Assembly: GCA_964006375.1 (NCBI GenBank)
Contig: OZ023264.1
Location: 16,502,225-16,566,224, forward strand
DNA: 64,000 nucleotides
Direction: 5' to 3'
Source of the DNA: Tillus elongatus
Lineage: Eukaryota > Arthropoda > Insecta > Coleoptera > Cleridae
The notes beneath the pieces are model-generated. The model did not search any database, was not told the origin of the DNA, and saw only the letters and a program-made list of their open reading frames with translations. Every line of letters starts with the position of its first letter. Position 1 is the stretch's first letter. The translations under genes and the position numbers were made by a program. This document shows positions 1 through 12,868 of the stretch, one piece after another.

Positions 1-193
1 ACGGTACATATGAAAATTCTACTTTTATCATATATCGGGTTTATCAATTTTGATATCATTTTAACTTTTTTTAACAACAGATGGTTATATGTTGAGTGCG
101 TGCAATTTGACCTATTCCGAAATCAATTTGTTTCCTTTTTTTTTGTATTATTTAAAAAGACCCCTAGACTTTTCCGATATATATTTATATATA

Positions 194-195
<2 letters not shown>

Positions 196-273
<78 letters not shown>
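196..273. repeat. (TA)n microsatellite
   Basis: Pure TA run of about 39 units. No TA-core element sequence is recognisable on either side, so this array may be free-standing or its host element has decayed. Confidence 0.99.
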
Positions 274-275
<2 letters not shown>

Positions 276-773
276 CTATGTATAGACATAGGATAGAAAT
301 TAGAATAATAATATTAAAAAATAATGGTCAAATTATTTTAGTAGTGCAATAGAACTAAATGAATATAATTTAAATGGAAATCTAAAGAGGTTTTATGTTG
401 TTATTTTATAAGAATTAGTATTAAGTTAAAGTAAAATATATTGATAATGCAGTAGATATCGTGAAATAAAAAGCAAGATAAAGTGAAACAAACAATTTTT
501 TGTATGGTTTGCTATCTAGTGATAAGAGACTTGTGGTGAGATTGATAGTCGAGAAGAACCGGTTGAGAGGTCGAAGGCAAAACAGCCGAGAGACAGTAAA
601 AGAGGATTCAGCTGGAGAACGTTGAGGAGTGAACAGGTAGAAGGTGCCTGGTCCACAGGAGAGGTGCCTGGTAATAATATAGTTGCCAGGGGTAGTTAAT
701 CAAGAAGATAATGACTGAAAATAAATAAAACAGTTAAAGCTAATCAACCAAAACAACAGAATTTCATAAAAGA
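274..773. other. intergenic, nothing recognised
   Basis: AT-rich unique-looking sequence between a (TA)n array and the first tandem duplication. Contains a short direct repeat 'ggtgcctggt' near 646 and 662. No coding or RNA feature seen. Confidence 0.5.
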
Positions 774-959
774 AATCCAAATACCATCTTTGTGGACATG
801 GTGTACAGGAATGTGTAAGGTGACCGATAATTAACAAGCCAAATCTCTGGTTCTAACAATGCAATCAAAGAATCCAAATACCATCTTTGTGGACATGGTC
901 TACAGGAATGTGTAAGGTGACCGATAATTAACAAGCCAAATTTCTGGTTCTAACAATGT
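774..959. repeat. tandem duplication, 97-bp unit x2
   Basis: Two adjacent copies (774-870, 871-959) starting 'aatccaaataccatctttgt'. They differ at only a few positions (for example tggtgtacagg versus tggtctacagg), so the duplication is recent. It runs directly into a second, unrelated tandem duplication. Confidence 0.95.
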
Positions 960-1267
960 AAGTGATTTGATACTGAATAATATGTTTCTGTTATTAATAA
1001 CCTATTATGGTATATTATGCAACTAATTTGTCCCTTAATTTGTTATTTAATATTTGTGAATTTTAATTTCAATGGGTAATCACCATTAAAGATGCCTAAC
1101 TTTGTATAAAACAATGTAAGTAATTTGATACTGAATAATATGTTTCTGTTATTAATAACCTATTATGGTATATTATGCAACTAATTTGTCCCTTAATTTG
1201 TTATTTAATATTTGTAAATTTTAATTTCAATGGGTAATCACCATTAAAGATGCCTAACTTTGTATAA
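953..1267. repeat. tandem duplication, 158-bp unit x2
   Basis: Two copies (953-1110, 1111-1267) beginning 'acaatgtaagt' and ending 'gcctaactttgtata'. Only a couple of substitutions separate them (gtgattt/gtaattt, ttgtgaa/ttgtaaa). The first six bases overlap the end of the preceding 97-bp duplication. Confidence 0.95.
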
Positions 1268-1689
1268 TTAGATTTTCATTTAAATCTCCTGGCCTTCATA
1301 ATAGAAGTGGTAATGCATAATTAAAATAGAAAAAGACCAAGTAATTAGCAAAGACCAATTATACAAAAGAATTACCAAAAATAAAAATAAAAACAAGTTG
1401 AATCCTTAAAATCCTGAGAGGGCTGAGCAAATTAGAAGTAATTAAGGCGGTAAGTGAGTAAAATAAATTATACTTCTAATTGACGGGGTAATATTTGCAG
1501 GTTTTGGCTTATTAAAAGTATATTAGATAATGATATTGGCAAACAGTGAGTTGCCTGGCGTCCCAACGGTATAAATTATTAATATAAAGATATATTAGAA
1601 ATTAGATTTATGATTAGAAGTAATTAATGTAATATCAGCATCTAATTAGTAATTAACAAATCATTAATTAAAAAGCCAGACCATAGCAA
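1268..1689. other. intergenic, nothing recognised
   Basis: A-rich sequence with no ORF of note, no RNA gene and no similarity seen to other parts of the window. Confidence 0.5.
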
Positions 1690-1934
<245 letters not shown>

Positions 1935-3164
1935 TCCTGTAACTTTACTAGTTTTTGTGTTATGGTTTATCAACATACAAAATGCAGGTAGCCTGCTAGA
2001 TAAACTCGTTTACATTTTAAAAGGCTAAGTATAAAAGTAGTGGCTGTTTTTACGAACACCTAGCACCTAGTTGTCAAGCCCATTTGAAATCCATTTAAGA
2101 AATATATTTATTTTTAGACTGTTGTTTATAGGTTTACGCACATATTAACTTCTCAGGTCAGGTCAGTACTGCAAACACCACTGCACCCTCTGGCGCTGCG
2201 GTATAAATTCCACAGGCGCATTACTCAGCATTGTTAGTTGAACGCTTGGACGTTCCTAATGCATCTCTTGATTTATTTGCTTAGTCGATTTTAAAGGAAA
2301 CCGCAAATAGCTTACAAAACTGGTAGATTCAATATTTTGTAAGATATCTGCGCTGAAATAGAAGGAAGTGAAGTTTGTCGGTTTGATTTATATTTTGGTG
2401 CGAACTGTTAAACTGTTTAACCATCAAGTTAAGAGATTTTGGGAACACAAATTTCCGAAGAAAAACTTTACCCATTAAAACGACAATTCGTCGTAACCAC
2501 GACATTTGCTTTTTTGAGTTGCATTTGTGTTTTCGCAGCATATCTTGCGAACTTATGGTGATGCCTTGAAGCACTAACTGTTTTGAAAACGAATATTAAA
2601 GTAAACTGCCAAAATCACGAGCACACATTTTATCAAATTTCTAGAATTCTTACAACACGTATTGAAGAAATATGGGAAAAAGATAATCCTGCAAATTATT
2701 AGTTCAGGAATTAAAAAGAGGATCTGCCAATATAATAATTGATGCGGTAATCTCCCAAGCATCGCCAACAAAGATCTGTTAGTGATAGGTGTTTGCGTCA
2801 AATAAAATAACCTCAAACTGATGCAAAGAATTTTTGTTTGATATATGATCTTGAAAATATTAGTCTTACCACCATTGTTCTTCTGAATAGACAAAAAAAC
2901 AACATCAAAGTTGAAACAGAAGAACACAGAGACAAGAATGGGCTTAAAAATTTGTACACAGCTAATTTTATAACGCAGAACAAGAACACTGCTCGGCTTT
3001 TTTTTTAAACAAGAGACTAATAATGATAATTTAATCTTACAAAATGAACCTTTAATATTGGATCCAACTTTCGACTTTGTCCTAAAACTTTAAGAGCAGT
3101 CTAAATATGACGTTAAGCAAGATATGTGGCTGCAGATAATATATTTTGATGTAAAGAAACAACA
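1935..3164. other. intergenic, no gene recognised
   Basis: No convincing coding region. Short ORFs on both strands lack any recognisable domain. The only structured signal is a TATA/initiator pair near 2202-2232, annotated separately. Confidence 0.4.
2202..2232 (+). promoter_or_regulatory. candidate Pol II core promoter (TATA + initiator)
   Basis: TATAAA at 2202-2207 lies 25 bp upstream of the A in TTACTCAGCA (2227), which fits an arthropod initiator (TCAGT-like). GGACGT follows about 22 bp after that A, near where a downstream promoter element would sit. No coding region follows, so this may be a transposon promoter or chance. Confidence 0.2.
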
Positions 3165-4012
3165 AGACAACAATGACGTGGAGGGTACTCAAACAGGAGG
3201 TAGGCAGTAATGTAGGATCCTTAAGGAAACCGGACGGGAGCTGGACAAGCACCGGTGAGGACACCTTGCGTCATCTCGCCGAAGTTCACCTCGCAGGGCG
3301 GTGGAGCCGTCACAGGGGCTGCCGATCTGGGCCGGTGGACGGTCCCCGAATACGACTGGCAGCTGGCGGAGGGGGTGGTTACGGATGGCTCTATAGCCTG
3401 GGCGGTGGCGACTTCGCTCCTTTCAAGTCCGCAGGCTGTGACGGGATTTTTCCGGCACTGCTCCAGAGTGGCCCTGGATACACTGCTTCCTAACATAAGG
3501 GAGGTATTCCGGGCCAGCCTGGCGTGGGGCTACGTCGCGAAGGCCTGGCGCCGGGTTGGCGGGGTCTTCATTCCCAAGTCGGGACGGAGGACTACATGCT
3601 GGCCAAGGCGTACAGGCTAATCAGCCTTATATCATTCCTGCTTAAGGCATTAGAAAAATATAGTAGATATGTTGATGTTGGGAGATATCCTAAATGATCA
3701 CCTCTTCCATAAAGGTCAGCACGCGTACCAGCGGGGGAAGTCGACGGAAACGGCGCTCCATGCTGTGACGTGGAAGGTGGAAAGGGCCCTACACTACGAT
3801 GAGAGCACATTAGCTGTGTTCTTCAATGTGGAGGCGGCCTTTGATAAGGCAAGGACGGATACGGTTTGTACCGCCCTACAGGAAAGGGGAACGCCGAGGT
3901 CCCTAATAAGCTGGGTGGCGAGCATGCTGGAGGACAGGAGAGTTTCGCTGACCTTGAGGGGCCGGGGGCTGGACGTCGGGGTGACGGGCGGCTGCCCTCA
4001 GGGGCAGGGGCA
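3165..4012 (+). mobile_element. LOA-like non-LTR retrotransposon fragment (RT N-terminal half)
   Basis: Reading across several frames gives a linker 'LRKPDGSWTSTGEDTLRHLA', then 'FIPKSGR', 'AYRLISLISFLLKALEKY', 'QHAYQRGKSTETAL', 'VFFNVEAAFD' and 'GCPQG'. These match, in order, the linker and the first reverse transcriptase motifs of the LOA/R1-type LINE group. The catalytic Asp position of motif A reads Asn (FFNVEAAFD). Coding breaks off exactly at the GCPQG motif, where an unrelated LINE begins. The segment is strikingly GC- and CpG-rich against its AT-rich surroundings. Frameshifts near 3440, 3590 and 3660 make it a pseudogene. Clade name is from motif memory; LOA versus R1/Baggins is not settled. 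Confidence 0.8.
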
Positions 4013-5932
4013 TATAAAACTGACCTACAAAAAGGTAATCCCACAAATTATTCAAGCTACAGCCTAAGACCCACTTTTGCAAAAACCTGCAAAAAATAGT
4101 CACGAAAAAGCTGAGAACTTATCTTGCTGATAATAAACCTCCTTTGCCATATCAAGATGATTTTCGGCAAGCACGAATCACCGAAACTGCAATTGTGGAA
4201 TTTGTGGAGCAAATTGTCGAGCACATTGAAAAAAGAGTTAGCCTTTTTTGCCAAAACCTTTGATTATGGAAATCATTAGGTCATTATAAGTTCACTGTTA
4301 AAGTATGGAGTTACATACACTGCACTGAACTGGTTTGGAAGCTATCTTACAGACAAAACATAAAGAGTTGTAATATTCAACTCTACCAGTAGTACCTACT
4401 CATCTAGTACTTTAGAAGTGACGGTTGAGGTGCCACAAGGAACAGTTCTTGGACCTACGGTGTACATTATTTATTCCACCAGCCTGCATCAATACATAGC
4501 GCATCAGTCTGGAAACAACATTAATCCAGACAACAAAATGACGGCCACTTATTATGCTGATGATACCAACTTTCTGATGGGTGGACATAATGTTCAGGGC
4601 ATTGTGGCTGATGCTGACAAAACTTTCAAAGGGTTACCAACCGAGTTGATAAAAACAAACTTGCACTTAATAAGGATAAGACAGCATGCGTGTTTCTTAA
4701 TACCTTAAAATCAACAAAAGTTATTCGACAATATGTAGAACTCGATGGCCAAACCATAACTCTGCACACCTCTACGAAATTACTAGGACTTTATATCCAT
4801 AGTGAGTTAGAATGTCCACATGATAAACTCTGCTCGCGAATCTTATCCATTTCGTATGCAATAAGATCACTAACCCAAGGATGCATTACCTTTACTCGGT
4901 TATTACTATATAATGCGTGTTTATACTCACAACTAAGGGTTGATCTTATACACTGGAGATTACTAAGTGAAGCAAATGGAGTTTTTAAACAACAAAAGTA
5001 AGTAGTGAGAATCATATTGTTTAAGGAGCGGAGGATAATTTGAGGAATAAACTCGTCGAACTAGGCGAATGTAGACATCGGTAACGGTTTAATTTTAACT
5101 TTTAATATACTCACAAAAAACTCAACAATATTGCTGTTAACAAACTGAATGAATTTAAACTCGGACTGTTTACATTGTGAATCTTAATTGAACAGTGTTA
5201 TTATGTTTATATAATTAAATCACAAGTGTCGCGTCTTTACATCTTAACCAATCTAAATTAACTCTCTAACATTGACTCGTCTTCATGTTTACCAACAATA
5301 CTACTTATAGTTTTTCTTAATTTGTTTACGACCTTCCTAAACTGCAGACTTCAGCAGTCATGCGTTCTTTGTACGCTGCGAATTTACTTTGTTTATTATT
5401 TACATAACAATGTGATTGTTTCAATGCCAATGTTCGATACAGTTTTGACCTACAATTTTATGCAATATTTAAATTACTTAATGTCGAAAATTATACTAAA
5501 CTAATTTCACTTATTATTTTAGTGTTTTTAACAATTATGTTTCTACGCCTATTACGGCCCTTCTGAAAACCTTTATTGTTTTCTGAACACATATTCAATG
5601 TTCCGCATAGACACCCTTGCAGAAACACTTTTAAGGAACAGGGTATCCTTACACTCCCCAGCATCTAGACCCTAGACGTGCTGGCCTATGTTTTTCAAAA
5701 CAAGACCAAATACATATGCAATGCAGTTGAATATGGCTATACCACAAGAGGTAAACAGAACCAGGAAACTGACAAACATCGCACAGCTCTGTACCAAAAG
5801 TCACTGTTCTACAATGGTTGCAAATTGTTTAATGCATTGCCAGAAGATTTGCCGAATATAGACACTTTACCAGGTTTCAAGAAGGGAGTGAAAATAATTC
5901 TCTCAAACAAGACGTGCTACTGCTTGTAAGAT
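4013..5932 (+). mobile_element. degenerate Jockey/CR1-like LINE (RT to C-terminus)
   Basis: Starts with 'NPTNYSSY' and continues as 'KLRTYLADNKPPLPYQDDFR', a degenerate 'GFR.gRSTETA' motif, 'VPQGTVLGP' and 'TYYADDTNFL' (4546-4575), the RT catalytic YADD. 'STKLLGLYI' follows (about 4770-4800). A typical LINE C-terminus 'EYGYTTRGK...LFYNGCKLFNALPEDL' ends with a stop near 5927. Between 5030 and 5660 the frame cannot be followed; this is either an insertion or heavy decay. Several stops and frameshifts (near 4260, 4380, 4690) show it is dead. It abuts the LOA-like fragment at its 5' end, which looks like a truncated LINE inserted next to or into it. Confidence 0.8.
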
Positions 5933-6048
5933 TTCTACATATAAACTACCACTTAACTATCTTTTAATTTTAAGCTTTTTAGTAATATAACCTGCGTATT
6001 AGTAATACAATTACCATGGTATAACTACAATATTGGATTTGTGTGTGT

Positions 6049-6340
6049 GTGTGTTTTGTTTCTTTAACGTCTGCCTATTTCCGCGACTATGGCCAATCAC
6101 CGACACCAGGGAACAGTTTCACCTCTGCCTTTCTGTAAGGAGTGTAGGGATCTTTAACGTGCCCAACATTGCATGGGCACGGGACTGACGGCTTTACGCA
6201 CCGCCCCCCCGCCCCCGAATGGCGGAACGTGCAGACATTCAACTTGCTCAAATACAATGCCAGAACCTCGGTTGATCTTAATGTTACAGTTTGTACTGAA
6301 GAAGTGAAAGGAGTACCCTGGGATCGAACCCAGCATCTAT
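6049..6340 (-). mobile_element. SINE-like repeat, copy 1
   Basis: Shares a ~250-bp block with 46127-46380: 'tttctttaacgt..gcctatttccgcgactatgg', 'caccgac', 'cagtttcacctc', 'ctttctgtaaggag', and 'ggagtaccctgg.atcgaac'. On the minus strand the last motif reads GGGTTCGATCCCAGG (6322-6337), close to the tRNA-gene B box (GGTTCRANNCC). An A box is not obvious, so a tRNA-derived head is only suspected. This copy carries an extra GC-rich segment (6160-6230) missing from the other copy. Confidence 0.55.
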
Positions 6341-6429
6341 TAATATTGGATTTAGACCTGTATTCTGCAAATTTTCTTTTGAACGGTTTTGTGTGTTTTA
6401 TAAATATTTTTGTTTTGCTTTAATGTGTT

Positions 6430-6585
6430 AGTAAGGGAAACATCGAGGGGTAAATCACTGGGGTATTTTAGTGTACATAGTAAGGAATTGAAGGGGTATT
6501 TCGAGGTATTTCAGGGAATTTCAATGTATTTCAGGAAACTTCAGGGAATTTCGAGGTGATTTGAGGCATTTTAAACGGATATTGA
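6430..6585. repeat. degenerate GGGAATTTC/GGTATTTC repeat cluster
   Basis: Run of ~10-bp degenerate units such as ggggtatttc, gaggtatttc, cagggaatttc, caggaaacttc. The same motif set recurs at 8405-8615. A 'ttttagtgtaca' segment precedes this cluster and follows the other. Confidence 0.8.
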
Positions 6586-6697
6586 ATAGTATTTCATAAA
6601 ATATTGCACAATTTGACAACGTTGTACCAAAAGTCGCCGGGCAGCTCTTATGCTGATGCAACGTGCAATGTGCCACGTTCACAAGTTTATGTTCTTA

Positions 6698-6814
6698 GCG
6701 AATTTTCATTAAGAAAAAATCGCTTATAGAAAAGTTATCTGAAAACTTTTCTTCAGATGAGCGCGAATTTGGGTCCCTAGAACCCAAAACCAAGGTCCAT
6801 TAAAGTTTTTATAT

Positions 6815-6904
<90 letters not shown>

Positions 6905-6985
6905 GTATCTATCCGAGCGATAACTCAAAAAATACTAAACTGATTTTAATCAAATTGGGCCGAGAATATTGCCCACCACGTCATA
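6698..6985 (-). mobile_element. TA-core element, partial, minus orientation
   Basis: End 2 (gcgaattttcattaagaaaa, diverged), then 'gatgagcgcgaat', 'ccctagaacccaaaaccaagg', a (TA)n array, then the inner block 'gcgataactcaaaaaatact..ctgattttaatcaaatt'. The remainder toward end 1 is lost where LINE sequence begins near 7015. Confidence 0.75.
6819..6909. repeat. (TA)n followed by (GTAT)n
   Basis: TA array to about 6891, passing into four GTAT units. Core of the partial TA-core element at 6698-6985. Confidence 0.98.
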
Positions 6986-7014
6986 TACGACGAGTAATAA
7001 AAATATCTAATTGT

Positions 7015-7312
7015 TGGTGACTTCTCTCTCTTTTATGGATATCTGCACGGGCACTGATCACAGGAGCTTTCTTCCATAGTTCCTTCACCTGCTGCCCCCA
7101 GCATATCTACCAGAGAAACATAGCTAATGCACCCTTTTATTGTCCAGGTCACCAGACATAGAACATCTTGTTATGAATTCCTTACCGGCAGATATTTTTT
7201 CTTCTCCTCCGAACCTCCAAAACTTCAAAGTCCAGAATTAACAAGTTGCCTCTTTCCTCCTTGTACACCCACGGTACGATAGTATTCAGTCTTGAAATAA
7301 ATAAAAAAAACT
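7015..7312 (+). mobile_element. 3' end of CR1/Jockey-like LINE (family of 58.6-61.7 kb)
   Basis: About 300 bp matching the C-terminal coding end and 3' UTR of the LINE at 58561-61734 ('ctctctcttttatggatatctgcacgggcact', 'caccagacatagaacatcttgttatg', 'aagttgcctctttcctccttg', 'acggtacgatagtatt'). It ends 'cttgaaataaataaaaaaaa', an A-rich tail, so this is a 5'-truncated insertion. TA-core sequence lies on both sides (6698-6985 and from 7317). Confidence 0.9.
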
Positions 7313-7316
7313 CAAA

Positions 7317-7639
7317 GACGCAGCAAGTGCGTTATGGTAGTGAATTTTCATAGAAATGATCTGGCACCAAATATTTTATTATAACTTTTTTTTCTTGCAA
7401 CATAGAAATCTAAATTTGTGTATAGTTTACCCTTTATATCGTAAACCCACCTACCAAATTTAGTTATCATAGCTTTTTTATTTTTTTAAATATTTTTTTT
7501 AAAATGAAAACTCAAAATTTTCTCGGAAAACCTCGTTTGATTTTCCTGACTAACGAACTTGTCCGAGCCACTTACGAGGGGACGGTACGTGCCAAATTTT
7601 ATCAAAATCGGCCCATTATTTTTTTTAGTTATCGGTGTG

Positions 7640-7727
<88 letters not shown>

Positions 7728-7861
7728 ATATAAAAATTGAAACTGACACCGGATATGGGTTCTAGGGGTCCTAGTTCGCGCTCGTCTGCAAATTTTTTTT
7801 TCAAAATTCAAAAGTTGGGATCTCCCCATTAGTGAATTTTTTCTACGAAAATTCACTAAAA
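7317..7861 (+). mobile_element. TA-core element, full length (545 bp)
   Basis: Best reference copy. End 1 is GACGCAGCAAGTGCGTTATG-GTAGTGAATTTTCATAG at 7317. The inner block includes 'gattttcctgactaacgaac' and 'ttatcaaaatcggcccatta' (about 7540-7617). The (TA)n core is 7644-7724. The distal block reads 'aaacatataaaaattgaaactg', 'ggatatgggttctaggggtc', 'gggatctccccattag', and the element closes with a hairpin, TTAGTGAATTTT / AAAATTCACTAA, near 7830-7861. End 1 and end 2 share TAGTGAATTTTC in inverted orientation. No protein is encoded. The structure (subterminal inverted repeats, microsatellite core, terminal hairpin) recalls Helentron-associated DINE/HINE elements; class assignment is inference. 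Confidence 0.85.
7644..7724. repeat. (TA)n microsatellite
   Basis: Core of the full-length TA-core element 7317-7861, about 40 TA units. Confidence 0.99.
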
Positions 7862-8404
7862 GTGATAATTTGTCTACTCGCTCATCTATAACACGTAATA
7901 CATTTTTGAAAATATTTTTACTGACTTCTTTAATACATATTCAAAAGATTTTTGTTTGTTTTTAAAGTTGGAGAGACAAATGATCTTCATAATAATATAC
8001 CAAATATATTTTGTGATGTTTTTTATATTTTTTTATAAGTTTTTGCGAGGGTTTGTTCAAGAATGCCAATTTTAAAGAGCCAAAGCATCTATGTTATATG
8101 AGTTTCGAAATAAGTTTAGTTTTACTTCTTGCTTAAGAACATTTTGTGTTGTGTTGTTGTTATGTTAGTTTGTTTTCTTCCTGATTTAGAGTGAATAAAA
8201 ATTTAATGTCGAACATTAATTTTTGTTTCTTAAAAAAAATTAAATAATAGTATTTACCAACAATACATACTGCACTACTTCAGTCAATTCTGTTTTTCGG
8301 TTAGAGTAAGCATTTACCGACATGTATGTATATCTATTTATTTGCATTTTAATACAGAATAACAGTTCTGACGTCACAAAATAAATAGAATTTGCTAGGA
8401 ATTT
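7862..8404. other. intergenic, nothing recognised
   Basis: T-rich sequence with no ORF of note and no recognisable element. Confidence 0.5.
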
Positions 8405-8615
8405 TAAGTGCGCTTTGGGGAATTGCATGGAATTCAGCGGAATGTTTGAGGATTTGCAGGGAATTTCGGGGAATTTTTGGGGAATTGCAGACAACTTAAG
8501 GGAATTTCCAGGGTATTTCGAAAGTTTAGAGGTATTTCTCGGGTATTTCGGGGAATTTCAAAGAATTTTGGGTAATATCGGGGAACTGTTTCTGAAAGGG
8601 GAATTTTAGTGTACA
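8405..8615. repeat. degenerate GGGAATTTC repeat array
   Basis: About 20 degenerate ~10-bp units (ggggaattgc, ggaatttcagcg, agggaatttc, ggggaatttt, gggtatttcg). Same motif as 6430-6585. Some units equal GGGAATTTCC, the Rel/NF-kB consensus, which is probably a coincidence of repeat composition. Confidence 0.85.
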
Positions 8616-8764
8616 GTTTTGTTTCAGTAATTTCCCCCTCGGGAAACATTATCTTAATTATTATATGACTATATGTGTTATGTTATTTTTATTGTGCCCC
8701 TGAAGACGTACATTAACATTCCTGTGTAATTTAGGTGACAATGGCTGTTTTATTCTTAATATGT

Positions 8765-9255
8765 ACATTATAGATTATACATCATATATCATAAATCATA
8801 CGTCATACGTCATACGTCATACATCATACATCATACATCATACGTCATACGTCATACGTCATAGGTCATACATCATACAAAATATATCATACATCATACA
8901 TTATACATTATACATTATGCATTATACATTATACATTATACATTATACATTATACATTATACATTATACATTATACATTATACATTATACATCATACATT
9001 ATACATTATACATTATACATTATGCATTATACATTATACATTATACATTATACATTATTCATTATTCATTATGCATTATACATTGTACATTATACATCAT
9101 ACATCATACATCATACATCATACATCATACATCATACATCATACATTATACATTATACATTATACATTATACATTATACATTATACATTATACATTATAC
9201 ATTATACATTATACATCATACATCATACATTATACATTATACATTATGTATTACA
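8765..9255. repeat. heptamer array (ATACATT/ATACATC)n
   Basis: About 70 copies of a 7-bp unit, with ATACGTC/ATACATC variants at the left, mainly ATACATT in the middle, then mixed blocks. Because 7 is not a multiple of 3 the array stays open in one frame and yields a 222-residue repetitive Y/I/H/T reading frame from 8761; I regard that as a by-product, not a gene. Confidence 0.97.
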
Positions 9256-10290
9256 ATATACCCCATAATCCAAATGATAAATCCACAGCAGCAGATACTG
9301 TCTGAATATTCCGGAGGAAAAGTTGTATTTATATATATATTTATATTTACAACTCTAATAAGTTTACAGGGCGAAGCGTGTTTAATTAAGCACAGACAGG
9401 TATTTATGTCCTACACTGAAGGTGTGTGAGGATTACTTAAATGCCAAGCAAGGGTCTTTATCCATGGAACGATAGCTTTACGTATCGCTACACCCACGAG
9501 TGTACATGCTTTATGTCAGGTTTGGGATTTCCTTGAAGCAAAAAACTAACGCACGAGACATATCAACCCAGAATTGATTTTATTTTCAAAGAGCTTTGCC
9601 CTTTGTTTTATATAATATTTCAATTAGACTTAGAGGGAATGTAACAACAGAGAAACATGTCTAATTTATATAAAAAGAGAGCAATAATGTACTTGGTTTT
9701 ATTTTTTCAGATTTAAGATAATAAAGTTTTGTTTTATCCTATTTCCTCGGGATTTATTATACAATTTTCTGATTGAGACTTTGTGATAATGATATCTTTC
9801 TGATATGAAGTACCTACGTATGTGTTAATATTGTTGTACCAAATGTTGATCTAAAAAATAAACACAAGATAAAATTTGTTGTTTACAATACGAGGGCGTA
9901 TTCTTATACACCGCTCCCATTCAATGAAATATCAGGTAGAATGAATTAATTTTATGTTTCAACAAAACCAGTATTAACACTAAAACCTGCATTTCAATGA
10001 TACATTTGCACATTTACAGCTTATAACTAAGTTCTTCAAACCACTAATTTAGAACTAATTCTACTTAATTATCTGCCAATAATCCCTTTTTCTCAAGTAA
10101 GTTTTGGAAATCGTTTGTAAATGCTTGTAACTTAGACATTGCATATTTTTACCCTTGTTGCCAGACCTGGCGAGTAAACTAAATGCATTTGTAGCTAGAA
10201 CTCGGCATTATTGATGAGGGACATTGCAATAACTAGCCTGTGACTTGATGCATTGTCTTTATAAAAGACGCTTCTAGGCGTTTTGCGACG
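9256..10290. other. intergenic, nothing recognised
   Basis: AT-rich sequence without a supported gene or known repeat. Confidence 0.5.
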
Positions 10291-10438
10291 TTTTCAGTGA
10301 ATTTTCGTAGATAAAACTCACTAACAAAGAGATCCCGACTTTTGAATTTTGAAAAAATTTTCTTTAAATGAGTTCCAACTAGGACCTCTAGAACCCATAT
10401 CCTGGGTTAGTTTTAATTTTGATATGTAAATGTATATA
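10291..10438 (-). mobile_element. TA-core element, end 2 half
   Basis: Minus-orientation end 2 'cagtgaattttcgtagataa', then 'gagatcccgacttttgaatt', 'cctctagaacccatatcctgg', 'gatatgtaaatgtatata'. The (TA)n core that should follow is interrupted at once by a mariner element starting at 10439. Confidence 0.85.
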
Positions 10439-12548
<2,110 letters not shown>

Positions 12549-12846
12549 TTTATTTTATTTATTTATTTTAATATGCAAATACATTTAGTAACTTAGTGAT
12601 AAACACAAATATTAAACAACCAGGCTTACAAAGTAGATACATACATCTATGTCACATAAGTATACACTTGTCCGTGACATTATAACCTACCTATTTTATA
12701 TTGCGTTACTCTTGTCTACTAATGTTTATTTAAAGAACAACAAATGCAAAACCGTCTAATAGGCTCCTCGACTTAATCAGCAAAAACTAAAATGAAATAA
12801 AAACAAACAAAACTAAAACACGCCATCCACACCACAGTTAATTTCA

Positions 12847-12868
12847 CCCCCCCCCCCCCCCCCCCCCC
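12847..12868. repeat. C22 homopolymer
   Basis: Twenty-two C in a row in the LINE 3' UTR. Unusual in sequence this AT-rich. Confidence 0.97.

Noticed and set aside
2940..3160. Possible transposase-like frame upstream of the LOA fragment
   Set aside because: A weak 'IYDLEN' text resembles some DDE-associated proteins, but the frame is full of stops and too short to support.
3221..3496. Minus-strand frames opposite the LOA-like fragment
   Set aside because: Shadow frames of a GC-rich plus-strand RT sequence; the plus strand carries the recognisable motifs.
8761..9429. 222-residue open frame of repeated Tyr-Ile-Ile-His-Tyr-Thr units
   Set aside because: It is a translation of the heptamer array. 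A 7-bp unit without stops stays open in one frame by arithmetic, and the tail outside the array has no domain.
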